NCBI RefSeq assembly: GCF_000621445.1
Contig: NZ_JHYI01000013.1
Span: forward strand, 124,001-188,000
Source: Alkalihalobacillus bogoriensis ATCC BAA-922
Lineage (GTDB): Bacteria; Bacillota; Bacilli; Bacillales; Bacillaceae_F
Length of the DNA: 64,000 bases
Direction: 5' to 3'
Shown here: positions 34,815-43,392 of the stretch, in pieces
How the letters are laid out: every line of letters begins with the position of its first letter
Position numbering within the stretch: position 1 is the stretch's first letter
Translations under genes and position numbers: made by a program
The notes under the pieces: generated by a model
Databases searched by the model: none
What the model saw: only the letters and a program-made list of their open reading frames with translations
Told to the model about the DNA's origin: nothing

Positions 34815-34926
34815 GTTCTTTATAATGTTACTTGCAAATTCTAATAAAATTATAAACCTTATATAGATAAGTTTTTTAACTTGTTTCAACATTTTCTTGT
34901 GTTTATTTTAGTTCGTAATAAAGAAC
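34815..34926 (-). promoter_or_regulatory. eps control region: promoter-like pair flanked by SinR-type GTTCTTT boxes
   Basis: GTTCTTT occurs at 34815-34821 on the plus strand and at 34926-34920 on the minus strand, matching the published SinR operator consensus GTTCTYT. Between them, on the minus strand, TTGAAA and TATATA are separated by 18 bases. The inner box also forms an inverted pair with GTTCGTA at 34911-34917. This layout fits a biofilm-type eps promoter held by SinR. The sinR gene itself is not in the window, so the call is inference. The stretch from here to 35251 shows no convincing gene. Confidence 0.45.
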
Positions 34927-35251
34927 ATGTCAACAACTCTTTTAAAAAAATTAGCCTTCTACAATGAACTGTTCTTCTCAAACGCGCAGTACCAACAAAA
35001 TAAGACATTATTAAAAAAAGCCAAACATTCTAAAGGAACATTTACGCGATTTTTACATATTTTTTTAGATTATAAGTCTAGTATTTTTTACCAGCTCCGT
35101 TATTCCTATGGTGGCGCAAATACGAGATGTAAAGACTATGATTTTTTTTCATATTTCTAACTCATCCCCCTTTATTCAGTGATCGAAAAATAAAGACTCT
35201 TATGTTGTATGGTACAATGGCACCTAACGATAAAGGAAAGGGGTTTTCTAC

Positions 35252-35938
35252 TTGAAAAAATGGATACGCCAAATCGGAATCGTGTTCGCTATAACTACTT
35301 TACTTGCTGGATGTGGGGCATCTGATGAGGAAGCTTCGAATGGGGAAAATGCCACTGAGGTTCCTACTACAGAAGGAAATGTCATAGCTACTGTAAACGG
35401 AGAGGAAATTACAGAACAAGAATTTCAAGAAATCCTCTCATTCGTCGCTATGCAGTCTGGTATTGATATTCATGATGAAGAAGGACAAGAAGTACTTACC
35501 ATGATGGAAGACCAGCTGCTAGATCAATTAATTGACCAGATGTTATTAACACAAGATGCTAAGGAAAAAGGCTTAGAAGCCAATGATAACGAAATTGCCG
35601 AACAAATTGACCTTATTAAAGAACAATCACAAGTCCAATCCGATGAGGAATTCCACGAGATGCTTGCACAACAAAACGTAACAATAGCTGAGCTGGAAGA
35701 ACAATACAGACAAACACTAACATTTGATAATTATATGGAATCTATCCGAGCAGATATTGCGGTAACTGAAGATGAAGTAGAAAGCTTTCATGATGAATTA
35801 GTTACTCAGTATGGAGAAGAAGCGCTTGAACAAGATGAGATTAACTATGAGGAAGAGCTTATCAAGCAAAAAGTAAACAATGAACTGACAGCTATCATTA
35901 CTGATTTACGAGAATCGAGCGAGATTATTATTCACTAG
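35252..35938 (+). CDS. SurA_N-domain lipoprotein (PrsA-like foldase without PPIase domain)
   Basis: A 228-residue lipoprotein. The signal peptide MKKWIRQIGIVFAITTLLAG is followed by the lipobox LAGC, then an acidic linker and a SurA N-terminal-type chaperone domain (VIATVNGEEITEQEFQEIL, then EQLLDQLIDQMLLTQDAKEK with continuing helices). The rotamase (parvulin) domain of true PrsA is absent; the protein ends soon after the second helical stretch. It should sit on the outer face of the membrane and assist secreted protein folding. The start is TTG with AAAGGGG upstream. The gene stands alone, divergent from eps, with its own terminator. Numerous Glu and Asp residues fit an alkaliphile's surface protein. 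Confidence 0.85.
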   Translation: MKKWIRQIGIVFAITTLLAGCGASDEEASNGENATEVPTTEGNVIATVNGEEITEQEFQEILSFVAMQSGIDIHDEEGQEVLTMMEDQLLDQLIDQMLLTQDAKEKGLEANDNEIAEQIDLIKEQSQVQSDEEFHEMLAQQNVTIAELEEQYRQTLTFDNYMESIRADIAVTEDEVESFHDELVTQYGEEALEQDEINYEEELIKQKVNNELTAIITDLRESSEIIIH

Positions 35939-35944
35939 TTGGAA

Positions 35945-35975
35945 GCAGACCAAATTGGTAGTAAATTTGGTCTGC
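35945..35975 (+). terminator. Intrinsic terminator of the lipoprotein gene
   Basis: Stem GCAGACCAAATT / AAATTTGGTCTGC with a short loop, followed by ATTTTTGTTTT on the plus strand, 7 bp after the stop codon. Confidence 0.85.
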
Positions 35976-36047
35976 ATTTTTGTTTTCACAATCATTATTT
36001 TTAAAATGGGTCCTATGCCCCTGTTATCATTAGAATAAAAACTCTAA

Positions 36048-36067
36048 ACTAGAGTAAATACTCTAGT
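36048..36067 (+). promoter_or_regulatory. Palindromic operator before the TetR-family gene
   Basis: A perfect inverted repeat ACTAGAGTA-AA-TACTCTAGT ends 13 bp before the start codon, next to the GGAGGAA Shine-Dalgarno. A 9+2+9 palindrome at this place is typical of an autoregulatory TetR operator. Confidence 0.7.
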
Positions 36068-36080
36068 TGGAGGAATTGTC

Positions 36081-36689
36081 ATGAAAACAAGAGAAAAAAT
36101 TATCGCTACAGCAGTTACCCTATTTAACGAAAAAGGCTCCTCGGCAGTCTCTACTAATCATATTGCTGAAGCAGCTAAAATCAGCCCAGGAAATTTATAT
36201 TATCATTTTAATAACAAAGATGAAATTATCCGAGTTATTTTCGAACAAATGGTTCAAAACTGGGACGGTATGTGGTTTAGCCCTCCCGAAAGCGAACTCT
36301 CTTTGACAGGCTTAAAAAACAGAATTAAAAAAAGCTTTCTTCTTGATTTACATTATGCCTTTTTCGCCAGAGAAATTAACTCCCTACTCCGAGCTGACCC
36401 GCTCCTCCGTCACCGTTATGAAGTTATTCAAGAGAAACGACAAAAAGAACAAGCTAGGTTTATTCAAGCATTTGTAGAAGCTGGCATTTTACAATTTAGT
36501 ATTGCTCCAAACAAACTCAACCAATTGCTATCTATAAGCTGGGTTCTTAGCCAATATTGGATTCCGTTTTCTGAGCTTTCAAATGAAAACATAACAGACG
36601 AACAAATAGATGAAGGAGTTGATTTAATCATGATGTTAGTTGAACCGTATGTGAAAAGGAGTGAAAATGGAAATGACCGTCATGAATAA
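36081..36689 (+). CDS. TetR/AcrR-family transcriptional repressor
   Basis: A 202-residue regulator. The N-terminal helix-turn-helix is complete: TREKIIATAVTLFNEKGSSA, then VSTNHIAEAAKISPGNLYYH with FNNKDEIIRVIFEQM. The C-terminal ligand domain (about 60-200) includes PEYLR-type features DPLLRHRYEVIQEKRQKEQA and resembles the YfiR/TetR_N plus DUF-type group. The ATG follows GGAGGAATTGTC. It overlaps the downstream flavoprotein gene by about 20 bp, so both form an operon, probably repressed through the palindrome at 36048-36067. The inducer is unknown; a small electrophile or nitro compound is a guess from the partner gene. Confidence 0.88.
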   Translation: MKTREKIIATAVTLFNEKGSSAVSTNHIAEAAKISPGNLYYHFNNKDEIIRVIFEQMVQNWDGMWFSPPESELSLTGLKNRIKKSFLLDLHYAFFAREINSLLRADPLLRHRYEVIQEKRQKEQARFIQAFVEAGILQFSIAPNKLNQLLSISWVLSQYWIPFSELSNENITDEQIDEGVDLIMMLVEPYVKRSENGNDRHE

Positions 36690-37848
36690 AGAGGAAACAA
36701 TATCTCGACGTCAATTTCTGAAGAAAGCCGGCTCAACCGTACTCCTCCTTGCTGTTGGCGGGGTTCTCTTTCGTGCCTACACACAAGGCGTATTTCATAC
36801 TGGAAAAGGGCCAGCTTATGAATTATGGAAAGATGAAAACTCCACGGGTTTAACTTCCATTGTCCATGCTGCTGTTTTAGCTTCAAACCCACATAATAGT
36901 CAACCATGGTTTTTTCATGTGTCAGACACAACGATAGACCTATATGCGGACAAAAGCCGGCATTTAGGTCCTATTGACCCCTTTTATCGTGAAATGTACA
37001 TTGGCTTAGGTTGTGCAATTGAAAACATGATGCTAGCTTCAAAAGCTTATGGTTATAACCCGACCCTTTCCTATTTTCCTGACCCATTAAATGATACATA
37101 CGTAGCGAAATTTTCATTTACAAAACAAAGCTCTGAAGTGTCTCCGTTATATACTGCTATCCGTGAGCGCCATACGAACCGTGGTGCTTACGATGCTACA
37201 ATTGAAATTCCAAAGAAACATCAAACAGCTTGGCAGAAAGAATTAGAGGACCCAATTACCCTCTCTTTATTCACATCGCTAGAGGAGAAACAATTCATTA
37301 GCCAAAGTATCACAGATGCAACACAAGCTTTCATTTCTACAAAAGTGTTAAGTCAAGAAACAAACAAATGGTTCAGGCAATCTTGGGATGACCTTCAATC
37401 GTATCGGGATGGCATTACATTAGATGCGCAAGGCGAATCTTTTTTCATCCGTTTTTTTGGCAAAGTCCTTCCCCCATTAGACAATGAAAGCTCGGATCAG
37501 TTTTGGCTAAAAGCAACGAAAAAGCGTCATACCGATACCGCGTATGGCTATGGCGTCTTGTCTGTCTCTACTTCTAATCATCTTGTTGAGAATATCCAGT
37601 TAGGAAGAGTATGGCAACGCATTCACCTTCATGCTACAAATCAAGGAATTGCAATGCATCCTTTAAATCAATTAAATGAAATGGCTGACTTTGAAACACA
37701 CTCAAAATCGCAACCACATTATTCTAATTTACTCGATCAAATTACTATCCCTAAAGGACAGAAAGCAAAATTCATTTTCCGGTATGGTTATCCGAAAGCA
37801 GAAGCAAAACCAAGTCCTCGTCGTTCGATTGAGTCGGTTATCGTCTAA
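36667..37848 (+). CDS. Acg-family nitroreductase-like FMN-binding protein with Tat signal
   Basis: About 393 residues. An N-terminal twin-arginine motif SRRQFLKKAG precedes a hydrophobic segment (STVLLLAVGGVLFRAYTQGV), suggesting export by Tat or membrane anchoring. The following domain has VHAAVLASNPHNSQPWFFHV, GLGCAIENMMLASKAYGYNP and RERHTNRGAYDATIEIPKK, as in the Acg/Rv3131-type relatives of nitroreductases. The second half carries GYGVLSVSTSNHLVENIQLG. These proteins bind or sequester FMN; catalytic activity is uncertain. The ATG at 36667 lies 5 bp after AAGGAG; starts at 36673 or 36682 are alternatives. The gene is coupled to the TetR gene. Confidence 0.8.
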   Translation: MEMTVMNKEETISRRQFLKKAGSTVLLLAVGGVLFRAYTQGVFHTGKGPAYELWKDENSTGLTSIVHAAVLASNPHNSQPWFFHVSDTTIDLYADKSRHLGPIDPFYREMYIGLGCAIENMMLASKAYGYNPTLSYFPDPLNDTYVAKFSFTKQSSEVSPLYTAIRERHTNRGAYDATIEIPKKHQTAWQKELEDPITLSLFTSLEEKQFISQSITDATQAFISTKVLSQETNKWFRQSWDDLQSYRDGITLDAQGESFFIRFFGKVLPPLDNESSDQFWLKATKKRHTDTAYGYGVLSVSTSNHLVENIQLGRVWQRIHLHATNQGIAMHPLNQLNEMADFETHSKSQPHYSNLLDQITIPKGQKAKFIFRYGYPKAEAKPSPRRSIESVIV

Positions 37849-37870
37849 TCTGTGTCACACTTTTTACTTA

Positions 37871-38049
37871 CGGACATCTGTTCCGTTAATCAAAGAAAAA
37901 CATGTGTTTTTTCATTCCGTTCGGACATGTATTCCGCTATTTCCCCTCACCCACCCTAATTCACGTCGCTTTTGCTAGATTAACGGAACTGATGTCCAAA
38001 CGGATGATTTTTAACAGTGAAAACAGTAAAATAGCGGAACGTATGTCCG
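37871..38049. repeat. R2 repeat array A (two direct plus two inverted CGGACAT..TTCCG units)
   Basis: Units CGGACATCTGTTCCGTTAAT (37871) and CGGACATGTATTCCGCTATT (37922) are followed by inverted units ATTAACGGAACTGATGTCC (37979) and AAATAGCGGAACGTATGTCC (38029). Unit 1 pairs with unit 3 with one mismatch, and unit 2 pairs with unit 4. The block fills the gap between convergent genes; small frames across it are not credible genes. Confidence 0.8.
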
Positions 38050-38053
38050 ATAG

Positions 38054-38085
38054 AAAACGAGGACCATCAGCATGGTCCTCGTTTT
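38054..38085. terminator. Bidirectional intrinsic terminator between convergent genes
   Basis: Perfect 14-bp stem AAAACGAGGACCAT / ATGGTCCTCGTTTT with a four-base loop. T runs are present in both directions. It overlaps the last codons of the aldo/keto reductase gene. Confidence 0.75.
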
Positions 38086-39032
38086 CGTAACGCTAATATA
38101 TTTTCAATTTTTTCAATTGTTTCAGCAGTTAATCTAATTCCAGCCGCTTTAACATTGGCTTCAATTTGTTCTGGACGACTTGCCCCAACAATGGCACTTG
38201 CTACATTTGGTTGTCGTAATACCCAAGCTAACGCAAGTTCTGGTAATGTTAATTCCAATTCTTTAGCTAGTTTCTCCAAGGCATCAACTTTTTGTAATGT
38301 CGGTTCATTGATGAAGTTTGTCACCCACATATTTATATCACTGTTGGCCGCTCTACTGTTTTCTGGAACAGCGCCACCTTTGTACTTTCCTGTTAAAACA
38401 CCTTGAGCTAATGGAGAAAACACCACTTGTGAAATTCCATTTTTTTCGGATACTGGAATGATTTCTTTTTCAATGTGACGGTATAACATATTATACTGTG
38501 GCTGATTGACGACAATACGGTCTAATAAAAATTTATCAGCTATATTTAGTGCTTCTTGAATTTGTGCTGCAGACCATTCACTTACACCTGCATATAAAAT
38601 TTTTCCTTGCCGTAATAAATCATCAATCGTTCGTAATGTTTCTTCTACTGGTGTTTCAGGGTCATAGCGATGACAATAAAAAATATCGACATAATCAAGT
38701 TCCATTCTCTTTAAGCTCGCATGAAGCTGTTCAAACACATGCTTTCGGGATAAACCTCTATCATTTACCCCTTCACCCATTGGCCAAAACGCTTTTGTCG
38801 TAATGACATAAGAGGATCTGTCATATTGCTTTAATGCTTTTGCCATCACTCTTTCACCCTCGCCACTTTCATACACATTGGCAGAGTCAAAAAAGTTAAT
38901 TCCTAATTCATATGCTTTATGTATAATCCGTTCTGCAGTGTTATTCTCAACAGACTTTCCGTATGTAAGCCAACTACCTAGCGAAATTTCACTTACCTTT
39001 AAACCCGTTTTTCCTAAACGACGATATTCCAT
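38067..39032 (-). CDS. Aldo/keto reductase (Kv-beta-like, YhdN/IolS type)
   Basis: A NADPH-dependent (alpha/beta)8-barrel oxidoreductase of about 321 residues. MEYRRLGKTGLKVSEISLGS, the catalytic tetrad region FFDSANVYESGEGERVM (Asp, Tyr), VITTKAFW (Lys) and YVDIFYCHRYDPETPVEETL (His) are present, followed by the cofactor segment AWVLRQPNVASAIVGASRPE. It most resembles the potassium-channel beta-subunit-like AKR group, with broad aldehyde or methylglyoxal activity. The start at 39032 has AGGAGG upstream; a longer reading from 39083 lacks support. It stands alone. Confidence 0.92.
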   Translation of the reverse strand: MEYRRLGKTGLKVSEISLGSWLTYGKSVENNTAERIIHKAYELGINFFDSANVYESGEGERVMAKALKQYDRSSYVITTKAFWPMGEGVNDRGLSRKHVFEQLHASLKRMELDYVDIFYCHRYDPETPVEETLRTIDDLLRQGKILYAGVSEWSAAQIQEALNIADKFLLDRIVVNQPQYNMLYRHIEKEIIPVSEKNGISQVVFSPLAQGVLTGKYKGGAVPENSRAANSDINMWVTNFINEPTLQKVDALEKLAKELELTLPELALAWVLRQPNVASAIVGASRPEQIEANVKAAGIRLTAETIEKIENILALRKRGPC

Positions 39033-39138
39033 TTTATTTCCTCCTTTATAACAATCAAACATAGTATCTCGATATGCCTTCATTTTAATGCAAGACTGTC
39101 GGAAAAGGAACTAAAACGCTTTCTTGTTTTAAAAAATT

Positions 39139-39173
39139 AAAAGCCACCTATCAGCTTAAACGATAGGCAGCTT
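39139..39173 (-). terminator. Terminator of the MFS transporter gene
   Basis: On the minus strand AAAGCTGCCTATC / GATAGGTGGCTTT forms a stem with one mismatch, followed by TAATTTTTT. It lies 8 bp after the transporter stop codon. Confidence 0.75.
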
Positions 39174-39180
39174 TACTTGT

Positions 39181-40437
39181 TTACACAGCTTCTTTTTGAA
39201 GTCTTTTTTGTTCTAAACTTCGTATTTCAAGCCGAATGAGTAACGAAACTGTTAAAGCTATAGCAAACATTCCCGCAAAAATCATAAGGGTTCCTTGGTA
39301 ACTCCCTGTTGTTTCTCTTATCCATGACGAGAAGATCGGACCAGTTAACCCTGCCGCAGCCCATGCGGTTAACATATAGCCATGGATTGCTCCTAATTGC
39401 TTTGTCCCAAACATATCACCAATATAAGCTGGGATTGAAGAAAACCCTCCGCCGTAACAAGTAATAATTAAAAAGACGACAATTTGGAATAACAAAAAAT
39501 GTGTCATATTTGGCAAGAGGAAGAAGAGAACCATTTGGATGGCAAAAAAAGCTGTATACGTATTTGGTCGTCCAATGTAGTCAGAAAACGTTGCCCACCC
39601 TAGTCTGCCTAAGCCATTAAAAATTCCAATCAATCCAACCATCGTGGCTGCGGCAACAGTAGATAAGCCAGCTATTTCTTGGGCCATTGGAGACGCCACT
39701 GCTAAAATCGCAATTCCACAAGAAATATTAATAAACAACATTATCCACAACATCCAAAAGCGTTTTGTTTTCACTGCTTCATTGGCGGTTAATTGTGATA
39801 AATCTACTTTTATTCGGTTTGAAGCTGTTTTCGCTTTTTCTTTAAAACCAGCAGGAACCCAGTCTTTTGGTGGTGGAGATAAATATTGAGCCGAGCTGAA
39901 AATGATAATAAAGTAAGTTCCCCCTAATATCGCAAATGTGAGTGGAATACCGACTCCTTCTATTAGTCTAGCAATAATCGGGCTTGCAATCATCGAAGCA
40001 AATCCAAACCCCATAATAGCCAGTCCTGTCGCTAACCCGCGACGGTCAGGAAACCATTTCACTAATGTAGAAACAGGGGTAATATAACCTAGTCCAAGTC
40101 CTATCCCAGCAACAACACCATAAAAGAAATAAAGCAATAACAACGATTGAAGATGAACAGCTAAACCAGCACCTGCGATTCCAATACCGAAAAATAACGA
40201 AGCCATCGTCCCAGAAACTCTTGGTCCAAATTTTTCAACAAAATGTCCAAGAAAAGCTGCTGATAAGCCTAAAAATAAGATAGCAATACTAAAAGTTAAA
40301 GATACTTCTGTGTAGCTTAAATTTAATTCAGCCATCAATGGTTTTGTAAACACACTCCACGCATAAACAGAGCCTATCGAAATATGAATGCCTACACCTG
40401 ATAACGCGATGAGCCAACGATTTTTCACATTACTCAT
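39181..40437 (-). CDS. OFA-family major facilitator (oxalate/formate antiporter-like)
   Basis: A 418-residue transporter with twelve hydrophobic segments. The first helix region VGIHISIGSVYAWSVFTKPL and the segment VKWFPDRRGLATGLAIMGFG (helix 4-5 loop) are typical of the OxlT/OFA group. GIFNGLGRLGWATFSDYIGR matches the second A-like motif. The family moves carboxylates across the cytoplasmic membrane; the substrate here is unknown, since no oxalate or formate metabolism genes are adjacent. The gene is monocistronic, with a terminator directly after it. Confidence 0.88.
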   Translation of the reverse strand: MSNVKNRWLIALSGVGIHISIGSVYAWSVFTKPLMAELNLSYTEVSLTFSIAILFLGLSAAFLGHFVEKFGPRVSGTMASLFFGIGIAGAGLAVHLQSLLLLYFFYGVVAGIGLGLGYITPVSTLVKWFPDRRGLATGLAIMGFGFASMIASPIIARLIEGVGIPLTFAILGGTYFIIIFSSAQYLSPPPKDWVPAGFKEKAKTASNRIKVDLSQLTANEAVKTKRFWMLWIMLFINISCGIAILAVASPMAQEIAGLSTVAAATMVGLIGIFNGLGRLGWATFSDYIGRPNTYTAFFAIQMVLFFLLPNMTHFLLFQIVVFLIITCYGGGFSSIPAYIGDMFGTKQLGAIHGYMLTAWAAAGLTGPIFSSWIRETTGSYQGTLMIFAGMFAIALTVSLLIRLEIRSLEQKRLQKEAV

Positions 40438-40568
40438 GTCCTTCCACTCCTCTTTCTCTCACCTTATATAGTCTACACCCTTATCATATCGTGACTTTAT
40501 GAAGTTTCAATGTGTCCACTCGTACAAATTTGTGAACTTTTTCACAAAGTAAGTTAAGTAGAAAAAAA

Positions 40569-40607
40569 GATGTTCTTGAAGTGGTAACTTTCGTCTTCAA
40601 AAACATC
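40569..40607 (-). terminator. Terminator of the penicillin-binding protein gene
   Basis: GATGTT-TTGAAG / CTTCAA-AACATC inverted repeat with a 13-base loop; on the minus strand it is followed by a TTTTTTTCT run. Confidence 0.75.
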
Positions 40608-40618
40608 CGTTTTATTTA

Positions 40619-42637
40619 TTATTTCGATAAGAAAACGTTACGAACTTTTGGAACAACATAACTACTCCCACCACGGTCTTCAACGCCTTCTACTACCATT
40701 AAGACGAGTAAATCTTTCGTTGTCGTATCCACTCCGATAAACCAACCGAATTCTTCACCTTCGTCACCTTGTGCTTCTTTATATTCCGTTGTTCCTGTTT
40801 TCCCAGCTAATACTTGATTGGAGATTTGAGCTCCTCTTCCTGTTCCATTCGGACTTTCTACAACGTCAATTAAAGATTCTAAAATTTCATTGGCATGCTC
40901 AGCGGAAATGATATTTTCCTTCCATGGATCAGATTCACCTTCATATAATTGTGGTTTGAGCATTGTCCCATTATTTAGTAATGTCGTATACATGGTTGCT
41001 AAATGTAGAGGATTTACAAGCATTTGTCCTTGACCATATGATGTATCTACAAGTTGAACGTCGCTAGAAATATCCTCATTAGCCCAACTTGATGTTCCCA
41101 TTCCATAGCCAAATGGAAGGGATTCTGTAAATCCAAACGCCTCTAGTCCTTCTTTAAACGAATCAATCCCAAGGTCAAGCGCCATTTGGGCAAAGTAAAT
41201 ATTATCAGAATATACAAGGGCATCCTTTAAATCTACTTGCTCAATGTTTCCATTTACACGACGTACCGTATAATCTCCCCAATCAGAAGAATCTGGCTTC
41301 CAGCGTTCTCCAACAATTTCTCTTTTCTCCGATGGGTTCCATCCATTTTCAAGAGCAATTGCTGCTGTAATCGGTTTTATTGTAGAACCTGGTGCATACG
41401 TTTGTGTAAATCGATTTAATAATGGCTTTCGTTCATCCTCACTCCAATCTTGATAACTTGATAACCCTAGGATAAATTCATTCGGGTCATAAGCAGGCGA
41501 GCTTACTAATGATAATACCTCTCCAGTTGTTGGATGCATAGCTACGGCTGTCCCAGCATCTCCATTTTCTTCATATTGCTCATATATTGTTTGTTGGAGA
41601 GAGCTATCTATCGCTAGCATAATCGATTCCCCATCAACCGCTTCTTTTTCAGCAATAACTTTTTTCGTCTCCCCATTTTCATCTTCAATATAAATAACAG
41701 CTCCACGTTCACCTTTTAAACGGTCTTCCAACACTCGCTCTAAGCCAGCTTGCCCTAAATAAGAATGAGCATCATAACCTTCTCCTTTTAGTTCTTCTAG
41801 TTGCTCTGCTGTAATTAAGCTAATATAACCGGTTAGATGTGCCGCAGCCTCTCCTAAAGGATAAACCCTTCCGTTCGCTTCTCGATATGTAGCCCCAGGA
41901 ATTTCCTCATACAAGCGTTGGACAAATGGTTGTTCGGTGATAGGAACAGAAACAATTGGGACAAATGTATCTGGTCCAACCCATGATTGGTCCAATTTTT
42001 TCTCAATGTCTTCTTCTTCCATATTTAATTCTGCACTAAGCGCTGCAATCGAAGTCTCCTCTTGCCCTTCCATCCGACCAGGGACAACTCCAATTTCATA
42101 AATGGTACCATTAGCAGCTAGAGGTTCCCCGTTCCGATCTAGAATTTCACCTCTTGTTGGATGAGAAGTTTGGACGCGAACACGCTCATTTTCCTCTAAC
42201 CCTTCAACAAGTAGACTTGGAGTCCATTCGATCCTCCACTCTTTCTCTTCATCTTCATTTTCTTCTAACACGACAAGAACTTCGGGACGATATGAAATTT
42301 CCCCGGCAATCGTGTTCATTTTTTGAGCATATTGTAACATTACTTCGGTAATATCCTCTTCCCGCTCTACTTCTTCCTCAGGGAGACTATAATCAATTTC
42401 TATCGACTCTACTTCCATCCCACCATAAATATTCGTATAACGTTCTACAAACTCTTCTTTTGAAATTTTTGCTTTTGCAGAAGTGGTTAAATATTCATAC
42501 ATCTTTTCATAATCGCCTTGTTCGACAAAAGAAAGATACGATTGTAACGCTTCTTCTGGCAAAGGTTCTTTTTCAGAACAAGCAGACATGAGCAAGAAGA
42601 TTACTACTAAAGGTAATAGCTTAAATAAATTACGCAT
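40619..42637 (-). CDS. Class B penicillin-binding protein with MecA-like N-terminal domain (PBP3/PbpC-like)
   Basis: A 672-residue D,D-transpeptidase. It starts with a lipoprotein-type signal MRNLFKLLPLVVIFLLMSAC. A NTF2-like MecA N-terminal domain (about 30-140: LSFVEQGDYEKMYEYLTTSA) and a PBP dimerisation domain (TRGEILDRNGEPLAANG) follow. The transpeptidase motifs are S-x-x-K in YAPGSTIKPITAAIALENG (about 420), SDN in DALVYSDNIYFAQMA and KTG in VLAGKTGTTEYKE. The build is that of B. subtilis PbpC and staphylococcal PBP2a, so low beta-lactam affinity is possible but untested. It cross-links peptidoglycan outside the membrane. It has its own promoter space and terminator. Confidence 0.92.
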   Translation of the reverse strand: MRNLFKLLPLVVIFLLMSACSEKEPLPEEALQSYLSFVEQGDYEKMYEYLTTSAKAKISKEEFVERYTNIYGGMEVESIEIDYSLPEEEVEREEDITEVMLQYAQKMNTIAGEISYRPEVLVVLEENEDEEKEWRIEWTPSLLVEGLEENERVRVQTSHPTRGEILDRNGEPLAANGTIYEIGVVPGRMEGQEETSIAALSAELNMEEEDIEKKLDQSWVGPDTFVPIVSVPITEQPFVQRLYEEIPGATYREANGRVYPLGEAAAHLTGYISLITAEQLEELKGEGYDAHSYLGQAGLERVLEDRLKGERGAVIYIEDENGETKKVIAEKEAVDGESIMLAIDSSLQQTIYEQYEENGDAGTAVAMHPTTGEVLSLVSSPAYDPNEFILGLSSYQDWSEDERKPLLNRFTQTYAPGSTIKPITAAIALENGWNPSEKREIVGERWKPDSSDWGDYTVRRVNGNIEQVDLKDALVYSDNIYFAQMALDLGIDSFKEGLEAFGFTESLPFGYGMGTSSWANEDISSDVQLVDTSYGQGQMLVNPLHLATMYTTLLNNGTMLKPQLYEGESDPWKENIISAEHANEILESLIDVVESPNGTGRGAQISNQVLAGKTGTTEYKEAQGDEGEEFGWFIGVDTTTKDLLVLMVVEGVEDRGGSSYVVPKVRNVFLSK

Positions 42638-42873
42638 AATGTCTCCTTTCTATTTCCATTTCATTTTTTACATTTTTCCCTATTATTCTCTTATATTGTA
42701 TAATATTACGAAGAGTAGAAACAACTATAACAAAAACAATAGAAAAATCCCCTTACTATTCTTATAAGGGAATAATGGAAAATATGCTTTTAGGGGGAAA
42801 CTAGCTTCACCGATTAAATACAATCGAATGCAGTAATGAAATGGGATTTTAATAATCAATTTAAAGGGTAACG

Positions 42874-43062
42874 TTATCCCCTCGAATTTTTTCCCTTTTT
42901 AATAAAACGTAATAACATGACCATTCCTGTAAGATTAAATAAAATGCTAAGTCCTATTAAAACTAACCATACTGTAGTTGGTATAGATATTGCTAGTGTT
43001 AAAATAAGCATAAAGTTGCCTAACATCACAAACATTAACCCGAGTATCATTTTATTGTTCAT
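42874..43062 (-). CDS. Small two-helix membrane protein (62 aa)
   Basis: MNNKMILGLMFVMLGNFMLI begins the first membrane helix, and a second (VWLVLIGLSILFNLTGMVML) ends in a basic RFIKKGKNSRG tail. The ATG at 43062 follows AAAGGAG by 10 bp; a GTG nine bases upstream touches the Shine-Dalgarno and is unlikely. No family is recognised. It is monocistronic, in a region otherwise without genes: 42638-42873 holds nothing I can identify, and the R1 repeat lies upstream of it. Confidence 0.7.
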   Translation of the reverse strand: MNNKMILGLMFVMLGNFMLILTLAISIPTTVWLVLIGLSILFNLTGMVMLLRFIKKGKNSRG

Positions 43063-43156
43063 TTTGTACACGCTCCTTTTCTCTTATCATAGCAGTTTGA
43101 TTGGTATTTTTCATTAGTGGAAATATTGAACGGTACATATTTTTCACTATTACTCG

Positions 43157-43340
43157 ATAAGAAAAACACGGAGCGTCTTTTCGTTTCAAGCGAAGTGCGG
43201 AGCCTTGCCCGCTTTTGACAGTGAACCACAAGTGCTCTTTTTGGGTGAAACGCGCAGGTGCGCAGCCTTCGCTCTTCTTGAATAAGCTTTCAAAGCTTGG
43301 CTGCTGCTACACCAAAATTTTTAATACTTTCTTATCTTAT
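43157..43340. repeat. R1 dispersed intergenic repeat, copy c (full-length form)
   Basis: The most complete copy. It opens AAGAAAAACACGGAGCGTCT, then TTCGTTTCAAGCGAAGTGCG, GAGCCTTGCCCGCTTTTGAC, AGTGAACCACAAGTGCTC, CGCGCAGGTGCGCAG, GAATAAGCTTTCAAAGCTTG and CACCAAAATTTTTAATAC. It contains no gene and lies upstream of the small membrane protein gene, next to the SpoVR terminator. Confidence 0.78.
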
Positions 43341-43341
43341 A

Positions 43342-43385
43342 AAAAAGTGCCAAAAGGTCTACTCATCCACCTTTTGACACTTTTT
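43342..43385 (-). terminator. Terminator of the SpoVR gene
   Basis: Stem AAAAAGTG-CAAAAGGT / ACCTTTTG-CACTTTTT (one mismatch) around a ten-base loop, 8 bp past the SpoVR stop; a T run follows on the minus strand. Confidence 0.82.
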
Positions 43386-43392
43386 AGAAAGC

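Noticed and set aside
34927-35160. 77-codon plus-strand frame upstream of the lipoprotein gene
   Set aside because: No Shine-Dalgarno before the ATG, unusual composition, and it overlaps the eps control region; nothing recognisable in the translation.
37902-38090. 62-codon frame across R2 array A
   Set aside because: It consists of repeat units and the terminator; arrays B and C do not encode an equivalent peptide.
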